Notes: generated from the letters alone by a model not told the origin. A stretch of DNA of 6,405 nucleotides from an uncultured Lachnospiraceae bacterium (GCA_944376975.1 CALWEE010000103.1:1-6405); one strand, 5' to 3'; positions 1 through 6,040 are shown, counted from the stretch's first letter. Made by a program: numbers and translations.

Positions 1-1443
1 CACATAAGGATTGCTGAGGAACACGTCGCTGTTATAGATCCCTGTCAGTTCCGCCGATCTTTCAAATTCAGCCTTCCTCTGTTCATAAAGGGCCTTGTCC
101 GTCTCCATGGCTTTCATTTCCAGAGGCAGCCCCGCGGGAAGGATAAAATTGATCCAGCCGCAGAAAGATTTGACCATACCATCTGTCGCCGCCGCTGTCT
201 GAACAGCCGCCGTTCCGTCAAAACCAAAGCTGTCCAGCGCGATCCCCCATACGAGCGCGCCAAGAGCCGAACCGATCTTCTGCGCCATCAATGGGATGGA
301 CTGGATCGTGCTTGCCGCCTGAGCGCCGTTGTTCTTAAATTCATATAATTCCGCCAGGTCATACGGCAGCGCGAAGATGAGCGCCAGGTAGGAACATTGG
401 AGGAAGTTGCTTAAAAATACGTTGATATAACAGCCCGCCGTCGTTGTGGCGAACGGAAGGAACCCGATGGCCGTTCTTCCCGCGAAAGTGATCAGCGCAC
501 CGCCGATCAGGCAGGCTTTCCTGTCCCATTTTTTACATGCCAGATTCAGCACCGGGAAATAGATCAGCCAGCTGGCCATCATGATCGCGTAACAAAGACT
601 GATGTTCGCTTCGCCCCAACCCATTCCGTAGATCATAAACGTGGTAAAGCCGGTGGAAGTAAACCCTCGGTATATATTGCAGAATAAAATGGCTGTAAAC
701 AGGATCAGGACCTGTTTCAGGCTCAAAACTTTGATAAATGTCTTGATCAGATCCACGCAGATCGTTCCGAGCGATTTCTTTTCAACCGCTTTTTCCTGAA
801 CCTCCGGTTGTTCCTTTTCCGCCCCTTTCAGCGTGAATGAACAGATCGTCGCCGCCGCGATGATGATCACGGCGAACAGGGCCGCCGTCAGCGTCCACCC
901 GGCGCCGGTATTATGTGTCCATGTCCCGAAGAAATTCACGAGGAGCATGGGACAGGATAACGTGATCAGATTGGCGAACGAATTGATCCATGCCGAAAAA
1001 CTCCGCACCTCGGTCTGTTCATCATAATCTTTGGTCAACTCCGGAACGGATGAATAATAGGGTACGCACACCGTTGTATAGAAAAGCCAGAATGATAACG
1101 CGCACAGCGTATAATAGACCGCGTTGCCCACCGAGCCAAAATCTACCGCCACAAAAGTCAGCACAACAGAAATGGCGTACGGAAAGGATGTCCAGAAGAT
1201 CAGCTTACGCCGGCGATGGGGCTTCTGATCCGCCAGATAGCCGACGACGGGATCGGTGATACCGTCCCAGAGAATACCGATGGAACTGATCGTACCGGCT
1301 ACCGCCGCGTTCACACCGACCACCGATGTCAGGAACGTGAAGAAAAAGGAGTAAAACATGGAATATCCCATTGTATCCGCGAAAATACCGAAGGAATATC
1401 CCCATTTCCTTTTGTTGCTGAGTTTTCGTGTCGTTGTTGTCAT
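1..1443 (-). CDS. GPH/MelB-type sugar:cation symporter (MFS), 3' end beyond window
   Basis: The reading frame is open for 481 codons from the ATG at 1443 to the window edge with no stop. It encodes a polytopic membrane protein of the glycoside-pentoside-hexuronide:cation symporter family (MelB, UidB, XynP relatives), which imports sugars or glycosides with Na+ or H+. Seen: TM1 around residues 15-41; the family signature WDGITDPVVGYLADQ at about 59-73, followed by the basic loop HRRRK (76-80), as in MelB-like transporters; a charged central loop at about 206-225 dividing the two six-helix halves; a second-half signature KIGSALGALVWGIALD at 389-404; and a charged C-terminal stretch after 442. 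Family members are usually 450-500 aa, so only a short tail is probably missing. The start is supported by GGAGG six bases upstream; an in-frame ATG two codons earlier lies too close to that site. It is transcribed divergently from the TauE/SafE gene. The substrate cannot be read from the sequence. Confidence 0.9.
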   Translation of the reverse strand, partial: MTTTTRKLSNKRKWGYSFGIFADTMGYSMFYSFFFTFLTSVVGVNAAVAGTISSIGILWDGITDPVVGYLADQKPHRRRKLIFWTSFPYAISVVLTFVAVDFGSVGNAVYYTLCALSFWLFYTTVCVPYYSSVPELTKDYDEQTEVRSFSAWINSFANLITLSCPMLLVNFFGTWTHNTGAGWTLTAALFAVIIIAAATICSFTLKGAEKEQPEVQEKAVEKKSLGTICVDLIKTFIKVLSLKQVLILFTAILFCNIYRGFTSTGFTTFMIYGMGWGEANISLCYAIMMASWLIYFPVLNLACKKWDRKACLIGGALITFAGRTAIGFLPFATTTAGCYINVFLSNFLQCSYLALIFALPYDLAELYEFKNNGAQAASTIQSIPLMAQKIGSALGALVWGIALDSFGFDGTAAVQTAAATDGMVKSFCGWINFILPAGLPLEMKAMETDKALYEQRKAEFERSAELTGIYNSDVFLSNPYV

Positions 1444-1526
1444 AAGCATCCTCCCTTTCTTTTCTTAGACTTATCTTTTATATTGTATCCATATACCTTT
1501 TTAGACTATAGTTCATTTTTAATCCA

Positions 1527-1556
1527 ATTATACTATCGGCCTTGTTTGTCTGTCAA
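1527..1556 (-). promoter_or_regulatory. Sigma-A promoter of the GPH symporter gene
   Basis: Read on the minus strand, a perfect TTGACA (1551-1556) is followed by an 18-bp spacer and a perfect TATAAT (1527-1532). Transcription would start near 1520, giving a leader of about 75 nt. A copy of TGCAATT overlaps the -35 edge (1555-1561), with a second copy 43 bp upstream (1598-1604). An 8-bp palindrome ACTATAGT (1505-1512) lies just inside the transcript. Either could bind a regulator, but nothing in the sequence proves it. Confidence 0.75.
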
Positions 1557-1630
1557 TTGCATTTTTATTCAATAATTATCTTTATTTTTAGTTTATTAAT
1601 TGCAAATTTCCGAATTTATTATTATTTCAT

Positions 1631-1659
1631 TTGACTCCATTCCTACTTTCGTTTATACT
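1631..1659 (+). promoter_or_regulatory. Sigma-A promoter of the TauE/SafE gene
   Basis: TTGACT (1631-1636) is separated by 17 bp from TATACT (1654-1659), a near-consensus vegetative promoter. The expected start is near 1666, giving a leader of about 45 nt ending in a GAGGGAG ribosome binding site. It diverges from the symporter promoter about 75 bp away, so the two could share a regulator. Confidence 0.7.
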
Positions 1660-1709
1660 ATAAAGGTTAAGATGTTTATTTAAACCACACACAACGAGAG
1701 GGAGTAGAG

Positions 1710-2498
1710 ATGTTAGAGATATTATTTTTTACAGTGTGCCTGTTGGCCTGCACCGCCGGATCCATCTGCGGCATCGGCGGCGGCGTTATCATCAAGCCGG
1801 TACTGGACGCGACCGGCGCCATGAGCGTGACGAGCATCAGCTTTCTGTCCGGATGCACAGTATTGAGCATGGCGGTGGTCTCGGTCTACAAAGCGCTGAA
1901 GAACAAGACCGCGTCCATCGACTTAAAACTTGCCACCTATCTTGCCCTGGGCGCCTGCGCGGGCGGCATCACCGGCAAGATGCTGTTTGACCAGATCAAG
2001 CAGATGACGGGCAACGACAACCAGGTGGGCCTGATCCAGGCCATCGTCCTGGTCATCATCACGGTGGGCACGATCATTTATACCCTGAAGAAAGACAAGA
2101 TCAAAACCTGGCAGTTCAAGAACGTGTTCATCAGCCTGTTCATCGGTTTCCTGCTGGGAATGATGTCCAGTTTCCTGGGTATCGGCGGCGGCCCCATCAA
2201 CCTGGTCGTTCTCGGTTTCTTCTTTTCCATGCAGACAAAAGAAGCCGCCCTGTGTTCGGTGTACATCATCCTGTTTTCACAGCTGAGCAGCTTTTTGCAG
2301 ACGGTCCTGACCAACAACGTCCCGTCTTTTGAGATCATCACCCTTGCCGTCATGATCGCCGGCGGTATATTGGGCGGTTTTATCGGAAGTTTCGTGAACA
2401 AAAAAATATCCACCGAAAACGTGGATAAGCTGTTCATACTTCTTATGGTCATCATCGTATTCATCAATTTCTACAATATCTATCGTTTTGGCTTCTGA
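1710..2498 (+). CDS. TauE/SafE (TSUP) family anion permease
   Basis: This 262-aa, very hydrophobic protein belongs to the TauE/SafE (4-toluene sulfonate uptake permease) family, whose members move sulfite, sulfoacetate or other small organosulfur and organic anions across the cytoplasmic membrane. Seen: the paired, internally repeated glycine motif, GIGGG at residues 21-25 in the first half and GIGGGP at 157-162 in the second, each at the start of a four-helix half; a short polar stretch at about 94-104 (DQIKQMTGNDN) between helices; and a basic KKDKIK loop at 127-132. The length is normal for the family. The ATG is preceded by GAGGGAG with five intervening bases. It stands alone, divergent from the sugar symporter and convergent with the feo operon, and ends 22 bp before a strong terminator. 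No sulfur-metabolism genes are visible nearby, so the substrate and the direction of transport remain open. Confidence 0.9.
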   Translation: MLEILFFTVCLLACTAGSICGIGGGVIIKPVLDATGAMSVTSISFLSGCTVLSMAVVSVYKALKNKTASIDLKLATYLALGACAGGITGKMLFDQIKQMTGNDNQVGLIQAIVLVIITVGTIIYTLKKDKIKTWQFKNVFISLFIGFLLGMMSSFLGIGGGPINLVVLGFFFSMQTKEAALCSVYIILFSQLSSFLQTVLTNNVPSFEIITLAVMIAGGILGGFIGSFVNKKISTENVDKLFILLMVIIVFINFYNIYRFGF

Positions 2499-2519
2499 TC
2501 GCGCGGAACGTATGACAAA

Positions 2520-2573
2520 GAGCGCTGACGGCCGCCTGTCATCACAGGCAGGACCGGTCAGCGCTCCTTTTTT
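2520..2573. terminator. Intrinsic terminator shared by the convergent TauE/SafE gene and feo operon
   Basis: A 10-bp outer stem, GAGCGCTGAC (2520-2529) with GTCAGCGCTC (2557-2566), encloses an inner stem CCTGT/ACAGG (2535-2539 and 2544-2548) with a 4-nt loop. On the plus strand it is followed by six T residues (2568-2573), a classic intrinsic terminator for the TauE/SafE gene. On the minus strand the same hairpin begins 23 nt after the last feo-operon stop codon, but is followed only by CTTTG. It should therefore work less well in that direction, though such a long hairpin probably still blocks read-through. Confidence 0.88.
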
Positions 2574-2588
2574 GTACATTGTCTTATT

Positions 2589-2792
2589 TTATTTTCCGTT
2601 TTTTTCGTTGTCTCGATCTGCCGGGCTTTCTTTACCGCCCGGACAATGGCAGCAGGAACACCCTTTTTCTTCTTTGTCCCGGTTTTTTCCGCCTCCGCAG
2701 CAGGCTCCCTCGCCTTTAAAATGTTTTACGGAGCCTTTAAAAGCCAGGACGATGATCGCCGCCACAAGGATCAGAATGATCGCGTCCGCCAT
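2589..2792 (-). CDS. FeoB-associated Cys-rich membrane protein (67 aa)
   Basis: This 67-aa protein has one N-terminal membrane helix (residues 4-18), a short basic linker (FKGSVKHFKG) and a Cys-rich tail with Cys31, Cys32, Cys45, Cys47, Cys48 and Cys50 plus His24 and His49. It ends in a charged lysine- and aspartate-rich segment. The architecture matches the small Cys-rich membrane proteins found after feoB in Firmicutes (Pfam FeoB_associated type). Their biochemical role is not established; binding Fe(II) or an Fe-S cluster, or redox protection of FeoB, is inference. The basic residues after the helix predict a cytosolic tail. The ATG has AGAGG seven bases upstream. It is the last gene of the feo operon, 13 nt after the 40-aa gene, and ends just before the shared terminator. 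Confidence 0.85.
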   Translation of the reverse strand: MADAIILILVAAIIVLAFKGSVKHFKGEGACCGGGKNRDKEEKGCSCCHCPGGKESPADRDNEKNGK

Positions 2793-2805
2793 AAAATGAC
2801 CTCTT

Positions 2806-2928
2806 TTACTTTCTGTCTTTCCATTTCTTTTTGATATATATGCCCATCTGCCAGATGCCCATACCGATAAAATAGATCAGGATCACCGCGCCGAACATAT
2901 ACATCATGGAACCGGTTGAATCACCCAT
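2806..2928 (-). CDS. Small single-pass membrane protein of the feo operon (40 aa)
   Basis: A complete 40-codon frame starts at ATG (2926-2928) and stops at TAA (2806-2808). The product begins MGDSTGSMMYMFGAV, has one hydrophobic helix at about residues 8-31 rich in Met, Gly, Ile and aromatic residues, and ends in the basic tail IKKKWKDRK. It contains no cysteine, unlike both neighbours. It starts 4 nt after the stop of the 59-aa gene, and its weak ribosome binding site (AGGCGG, 11 nt from the ATG) lies inside that gene's end, so translational coupling is likely. The AGAGG of the next gene lies just after its stop. Tight packing between two recognised genes, a proper start and stop, and a clean helix-plus-basic-tail design argue that it is real. 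I do not recognise the family. The position suggests a partner of FeoB or of the Cys-rich proteins; that is inference. Confidence 0.72.
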   Translation of the reverse strand: MGDSTGSMMYMFGAVILIYFIGMGIWQMGIYIKKKWKDRK

Positions 2929-2932
2929 ATAT

Positions 2933-3112
2933 TTATTTCCCGCCTTTTATCGCGTCAGGACTTTTGCCGCAGCCGGCACATCCGCCCAATCCGGCGCAGC
3001 CGCTGCATCCGCAGCATCCCGCCCCGGGATTTTTCCTGTTCTTTATCTGGCGCCGGATCACATAGGCGCAGTACAGTAAGATCGCGCCGAGGATAAGGAT
3101 ATTGACGATCAT
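2933..3112 (-). CDS. FeoB-associated Cys-rich membrane protein (59 aa)
   Basis: This 59-codon frame runs from ATG (3110-3112) to TAA (2933-2935). Residues 2-19 form one membrane helix (with Cys15 inside it), followed by a strongly basic stretch RRQIKNRK (20-27) that predicts a cytosolic C-terminus. Then comes a glycine- and cysteine-rich tail with Cys33, Cys34, Cys36, Cys39, Cys45 and Cys48, pattern CC-x-C-x2-C-x5-C-x2-C. This is the usual layout of FeoB-associated Cys-rich membrane proteins of Firmicutes, whose exact role is unproven; metal or Fe-S binding is inferred from the cysteines. A strong GAGGAGG precedes the ATG with seven intervening bases, suggesting it can be translated well on its own. 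It is the first gene after feoB, separated by 93 nt that contain a small stem-loop. Its Cys spacing differs from that of the 67-aa protein, so the two are not simple duplicates. Confidence 0.87.
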   Translation of the reverse strand: MIVNILILGAILLYCAYVIRRQIKNRKNPGAGCCGCSGCAGLGGCAGCGKSPDAIKGGK

Positions 3113-3136
3113 AAAACAACCTCCTCGCAGGATATA

Positions 3137-3156
3137 AGGCGGCGTTTTCCCCGCCT
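3137..3156 (-). other. Intercistronic stem-loop between feoB and the Cys-rich genes
   Basis: On the minus strand AGGCGG (3151-3156) and CCGCCT (3137-3142) can pair as a 6-bp GC-rich stem with an 8-nt loop. It lies about 50 nt after the feoB stop and 12 nt before the strong ribosome binding site of the 59-aa gene. No U-run follows, so it is not a standard terminator. It could mark an mRNA processing or stability point that sets different levels for feoB and the small genes. That function is inference. Confidence 0.4.
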
Positions 3157-3205
3157 CATACCCATATTAACAAGCATCTGTCCATCACGCAATGTCTGTT
3201 TGATA

Positions 3206-5395
3206 TTATTTTGCCGCCTGGACGGATCGTTTCGCGTAAACTTTTTTGTCTTTATACGGATCCGGCCGCGCGAGCAGATATACCAGGATGAGCGCCAGGA
3301 CGATGGCCACGACGCTTCCCGCCGTAAACGGGGCGCCCAGCACAAGGAGTCCGATCTGGTATACGCACAGGCACACAACATAGGCGAATATGTTCTGGAA
3401 AAGAATAGCGAACCAGAACCATTTCCTGGACTGGAGCTGCTGGGCCATCGTAGCGATCGCCGCCAGGCAGGGTGAATCCAGAAGGTTGAACAAAAGGAAG
3501 GTGAACGCGGCCAGCGCGCTGGGGAACCAGGACCGGACCGCTTCAGCGACTACAAGCGTATCTTCCGAAAGTTCTTCGCCCACATTGGCCAGGACGCCCA
3601 TCGTCGATACGATCGCCTCTTTTGCCGTAAAACCGGAAAGAGACGCGGCCACCGGCTGCCATTCGCCAAAGCCCAGAGGCGCGAAGATCGGAGCGATCAC
3701 GCCGCCGATGGCTGCCAGAAGACTGTTGTTGCTGTCCTCCACCATGCCGAAAGCGCCATCGGCGAATCCGAATCCGCCAAGGAACCACATAACGACACAG
3801 GCGAGGAAGAGGATCGTACCGGCTTTGATGATAAAGCCTTTCAGTCTTTCCCACACATGAAGGAGCACGGTCTTGACCGACGGCAGATGGTACTGGGGCA
3901 GCTCCATGACAAAGGGCGCCGGCTCGCCGGAAAACGGCCGGGTCTTTTTCAGGATGATCGCCGAAACAAGCACCGCCACGATACCCAGAAGATACATCAG
4001 GGGCGCCATGATCCCTCCGGCTTCATAGCTTCCCGTGATATAGCTTGCCATCACGCCGCCCATAAGGGCAATGACCGGCAGTTTCGCGCCGCAGGGAACG
4101 AAAGTCGCCGTCATGATCGTCAGCCGTCTGTCGTTGTCCTGCTCAATGGTCTTTGAAGCCATGATGCCGGGAATGCCGCAGCCTGATGAAATGAGCAGCG
4201 GGATAAAGCTCTTTCCCGAAAGCCCGAAATGGCGGAATACCCGGTCCATGACAAACGCGATACGCACCATATAACCGCAGTCTTCAAGAATGGACAGGAA
4301 CAGGAACAAGATGGCCATCTGGGGCACGAAGCCGAGCACCGCGCCCACGCCGCCGATGATACCATCAACGACAAGGCTGATGACCAGATCGCCGGTTCCT
4401 ATGCTGGTCAGGAAACCGCCGACCGCGTCCTGTATGGCGACGACAAACGTATCATTGGTCCAGTCTGTCACGATCGTTCCGATCGTGGATACCGATATGT
4501 AATACACGATGAACATGACCGCGATAAAAATGGGGATACCCAGTATACGGTTTGTAACGACTTTGTCGATCTTGTCGGACAGCGTCAGCTTATGCGCCGC
4601 TTTCTTCACCGTTACCCCGACGATCTTCTGGATATATTTATACCGTTCGTCGGTCACGATGCTTTCCATATCATCGTCATGTTTTTTCTCAAGCGCTTTG
4701 GCGTCCCCCCGGATGACGTTCAGCGCCTTCGGGCTGATGGGCAGACCTTCTTCCGCTTTGCTGTCATTTTCCAGCAATTTGATCGCGTACCACCGGGCCT
4801 TATTGACCGGAACGACCGCGCCAAGCTGTTCTTTCGCGTCTTCGATGGCTTTTTCCAGCTCTTTGCCGAATATGCCGGAAGGCAGCTTGATCTCCGTTTT
4901 TTTCGCGTATCGGACCGCCTCGTCCACCACTTCGTTCAGGCCCGTCCCTTTCAGGGCGGAGGTCTTGACGATCGGGCAGCCTAAAAGCATGCTCAATCTG
5001 TCCACATCAACGCGGATATCATTTTTATCCAGCAGATCCGCCATATTCAAAGCGATGACGACGGGTATGCCCGTCTCCAGAAGCTGGGTCGTCAGATACA
5101 GATTCCTTTCGATATTTGTCGCGTCGACCAGGTTGATGATCACGTCCGGATCTTCTTTCAGCAGATAGTCCCGGCTGACGACTTCTTCCAGTGTATAAGG
5201 GGAAAGGGAATATATGCCCGGAAGGTCCGTGACGATGATCTCCTCTCCTGCCCGTTTTCGTTTGATCTTTCCTTCTTTTTTCTCTACTGTAACGCCTGGC
5301 CAGTTGCCCACATACTGGTTCGCCCCCGTCAGCGCGTTGAACATGGTCGTTTTACCGCAGTTCGGATTTCCGGCAAGCGCGATTTTAACAGACAT
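3206..5395 (-). CDS. feoB: Ferrous iron transporter FeoB (G-domain GTPase with membrane core)
   Basis: This 729-aa protein imports Fe(II) across the cytoplasmic membrane. The N-terminal G domain is complete: G1 GNPNCGKTT (9-17), the switch-I region with Thr36 (G2), G3 DLPG (57-60), G4 NMAD (117-120) and G5 SALKG (146-150). A helical GDI-like region follows (about 165-275), then the polytopic core. The core carries PQMAILFLFLSILEDCGYM (358-376) and the two conserved Cys-containing motifs GCGIPGIMAS (405-414) and PCGAKLP (434-440). A third cysteine lies in the C-terminal LLDSPC motif, and GFTAKEAIVSTMG lies in the second repeat. The length is normal and no key motif is missing. AGGAGGG lies eight bases before the ATG. 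It is the third gene of the feo operon, 52 nt after feoA-2; that gap carries an operator-like repeat, so feoB may be controlled separately from the feoA genes. Confidence 0.98.
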   Translation of the reverse strand: MSVKIALAGNPNCGKTTMFNALTGANQYVGNWPGVTVEKKEGKIKRKRAGEEIIVTDLPGIYSLSPYTLEEVVSRDYLLKEDPDVIINLVDATNIERNLYLTTQLLETGIPVVIALNMADLLDKNDIRVDVDRLSMLLGCPIVKTSALKGTGLNEVVDEAVRYAKKTEIKLPSGIFGKELEKAIEDAKEQLGAVVPVNKARWYAIKLLENDSKAEEGLPISPKALNVIRGDAKALEKKHDDDMESIVTDERYKYIQKIVGVTVKKAAHKLTLSDKIDKVVTNRILGIPIFIAVMFIVYYISVSTIGTIVTDWTNDTFVVAIQDAVGGFLTSIGTGDLVISLVVDGIIGGVGAVLGFVPQMAILFLFLSILEDCGYMVRIAFVMDRVFRHFGLSGKSFIPLLISSGCGIPGIMASKTIEQDNDRRLTIMTATFVPCGAKLPVIALMGGVMASYITGSYEAGGIMAPLMYLLGIVAVLVSAIILKKTRPFSGEPAPFVMELPQYHLPSVKTVLLHVWERLKGFIIKAGTILFLACVVMWFLGGFGFADGAFGMVEDSNNSLLAAIGGVIAPIFAPLGFGEWQPVAASLSGFTAKEAIVSTMGVLANVGEELSEDTLVVAEAVRSWFPSALAAFTFLLFNLLDSPCLAAIATMAQQLQSRKWFWFAILFQNIFAYVVCLCVYQIGLLVLGAPFTAGSVVAIVLALILVYLLARPDPYKDKKVYAKRSVQAAK

Positions 5396-5412
5396 GTTTT
5401 CACCCTCCTGTA

Positions 5413-5428
5413 GTTAGTCTAATATAAC
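5413..5428. promoter_or_regulatory. Second operator-like inverted repeat, between feoA-2 and feoB
   Basis: GTTAGTCTAATATAAC on the plus strand is an imperfect inverted repeat. Its arms extend to AGTTA (5412-5416) and TAACT (5425-5429). Aligned with the repeat on the feo promoter (both read on the minus strand), 12 of 16 positions match, including all five bases of the CTAAC half-site. It ends a few bases before the feoB ribosome binding site. No strong -35/-10 pair was found here, so it could act as a second operator (cooperative or looping repression, or a roadblock) rather than at an internal promoter. This is inference from similarity. Confidence 0.4.
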
Positions 5429-5447
5429 TCATGGTCAAAAAAAATGA

Positions 5448-5672
5448 CTATTTTCCTGTCACCTGAATACATTGGGCGTCCTGTTTTCTCAGAGAAAGCT
5501 CATAGCCTCGGATGGTTATCTCCACCGGATCTCCGAGGGGCGCAACCTTTCGGATGTAGATCTCACAGCCTTTTGTTATGCCCATATCCATGATGCGGCG
5601 TTTATACGCGCCTTCACCTTCGATCCTGGCGACAACGACCGTCGATCCGACCGACGCATCCCGTAATGTCAT
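5448..5672 (-). CDS. feoA: FeoA-domain protein, second copy
   Basis: This 74-aa cytosolic protein has the SH3-like fold of FeoA, the small partner of FeoB. Seen: the typical order of a short N-terminal beta segment, the motif RRIMDMGITKGCEIYI (25-40), then APLGDPVEITIRGYELSLR (44-62) and a final beta strand CIQV. This is the canonical FeoA pattern of the MG(I/L)xxG and PLGDPxxIxxRGYxLxLR type. AAGGAGG precedes the ATG by six bases. It lies 30 nt after the first feoA and 52 nt before feoB, on the same strand. It resembles classical FeoA more than its upstream neighbour does. In the Feo system FeoA is needed for iron uptake and is thought to bind FeoB; the division of labour between the two copies is unknown. 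Confidence 0.95.
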   Translation of the reverse strand: MTLRDASVGSTVVVARIEGEGAYKRRIMDMGITKGCEIYIRKVAPLGDPVEITIRGYELSLRKQDAQCIQVTGK

Positions 5673-5702
5673 CGTGATCCTCCTTTCTTCCCCTTTACCG
5701 TG

Positions 5703-5915
5703 TCATACAAGGATCTTTCTTGCCATCTCTTCGTTGATGGCCACTCTGGAGTCCTTTATGTTGACGATGAGATTCCCGTTGACCCGGGATACGACGCTTA
5801 TCCTGGCGTCTTCCACAAATCCGAGCCCGGCCAGGAACCGACGTGTCTCAGAGGCGCCTCCCACGCGCCGTATCGTTCCTTCTTCGCCATTTCGCAAAAA
5901 GATCAACGGCTCCAT
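5703..5915 (-). CDS. feoA: FeoA-domain protein, first gene of the feo operon
   Basis: This 70-aa FeoA-family protein has an SH3-like beta-barrel layout. Visible motifs are GEEGTIRRVGG (10-20), RRFLAGLGFVEDARISVV (25-42) and NGNLIVNIKDSRVAINEEMARKI (46-68). It lacks the PLGDP and RGYxLxLR signature of the second copy; instead it has the GNLIVNIKDSRVAI pattern I associate with the divergent first FeoA of clostridial operons. The start is the first ATG after an AAGGAAGGA purine-rich site. A short leader of about 37 nt separates it from the promoter, whose -10 lies in an inverted repeat, so expression is probably controlled by metal availability. The two copies are too different to be a recent duplication and may form different contacts with FeoB; that is inference. 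Confidence 0.92.
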   Translation of the reverse strand: MEPLIFLRNGEEGTIRRVGGASETRRFLAGLGFVEDARISVVSRVNGNLIVNIKDSRVAINEEMARKILV

Positions 5916-5955
5916 AAAATCCTTCCTTTCTGATCGGCTTCTTTCCTATTTCATG

Positions 5956-5971
5956 GTTAGTATATGCTAAC
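5956..5971. promoter_or_regulatory. Operator-like inverted repeat over the feo -10 box
   Basis: GTTAGTATATGCTAAC is an inverted repeat with 5-bp arms GTTAG/CTAAC around a near-symmetric ATAT centre; only one symmetric pair is broken. It covers the feo -10 box. The TTAG/CTAA half-sites recall operators of metal-dependent DtxR/MntR-type repressors, but the spacing is not that of the classic DtxR consensus and it does not look like a Fur box. The regulator's identity is therefore open. Confidence 0.6.
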
Positions 5972-5987
5972 TTTTGGAAAATGTCAA
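5959..5987 (-). promoter_or_regulatory. Sigma-A promoter of the feo operon
   Basis: On the minus strand TTGACA (5982-5987) is followed by exactly 17 bp and TATACT (5959-5964), a near-perfect vegetative promoter. Transcription should begin around 5952, leaving a short leader before feoA-1. The -10 box lies wholly inside the 16-bp inverted repeat at 5956-5971, the expected arrangement for direct repression. Confidence 0.85.
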
Positions 5988-5999
5988 TACTTTTCATAA

Positions 6000-6029
6000 A
6001 AGACACCGCAAGAAAATCTCTGGTGTTTT
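6000..6029. repeat. Imperfect inverted repeat between the divergent promoters
   Basis: AAGACACC (6000-6007) and GGTGTTTT (6022-6029) can pair over 8 positions, one of them G:T, around a 14-nt spacer. It lies upstream of the feo -35 and just before the -10 of the plus-strand gene, outside either predicted transcript. If real it is more likely a DNA site than an RNA hairpin. A chance match is quite possible. Confidence 0.25.
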
Positions 6030-6040
6030 CCACAGGGCCA

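Noticed and set aside
1604..1617. AAATT-TCCG-AATTT inverted repeat in the divergent intergenic region
   Set aside because: It is short and purely AT in its arms within an AT-rich stretch, so it is not distinguishable from chance.
2078..2467. A 129-codon minus-strand frame opposite the TauE/SafE gene
   Set aside because: It is antisense to a clear permease gene and has no family-like features of its own.
3109..3165. An 18-codon minus-strand frame (starting MGMRRGKRR) whose TGA overlaps the ATG of the 59-aa gene, resembling a coupled leader peptide
   Set aside because: It has no ribosome binding site before its ATG, is the tail of a frame running out of feoB in another phase, and the 59-aa gene has its own strong binding site.
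4229..4984. A 251-codon plus-strand open frame opposite feoB
   Set aside because: It lies wholly antisense to the well-supported feoB gene, its product is a low-complexity Asp/Arg/His-rich mirror of feoB codons, and no recognisable motifs or convincing start were seen.
4509..5168. A 219-codon plus-strand open frame opposite the FeoB G domain
   Set aside because: It is antisense to conserved G-domain codons, and its Ser-rich composition is what reverse reading of feoB would give.
5429..5447. Minus-strand TTTTTTTTGACC run after feoA-2, considered as a terminator or as the -35 of an internal feoB promoter
   Set aside because: No stable hairpin precedes the T-run, and no good -10 lies 16-18 bp after TTGACC.
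5990..6002. Short palindrome CTTTTCATAAAAG upstream of the feo -35
   Set aside because: Five-bp AT-rich arms around 3 nt are expected by chance in such a region, and no second copy was seen.
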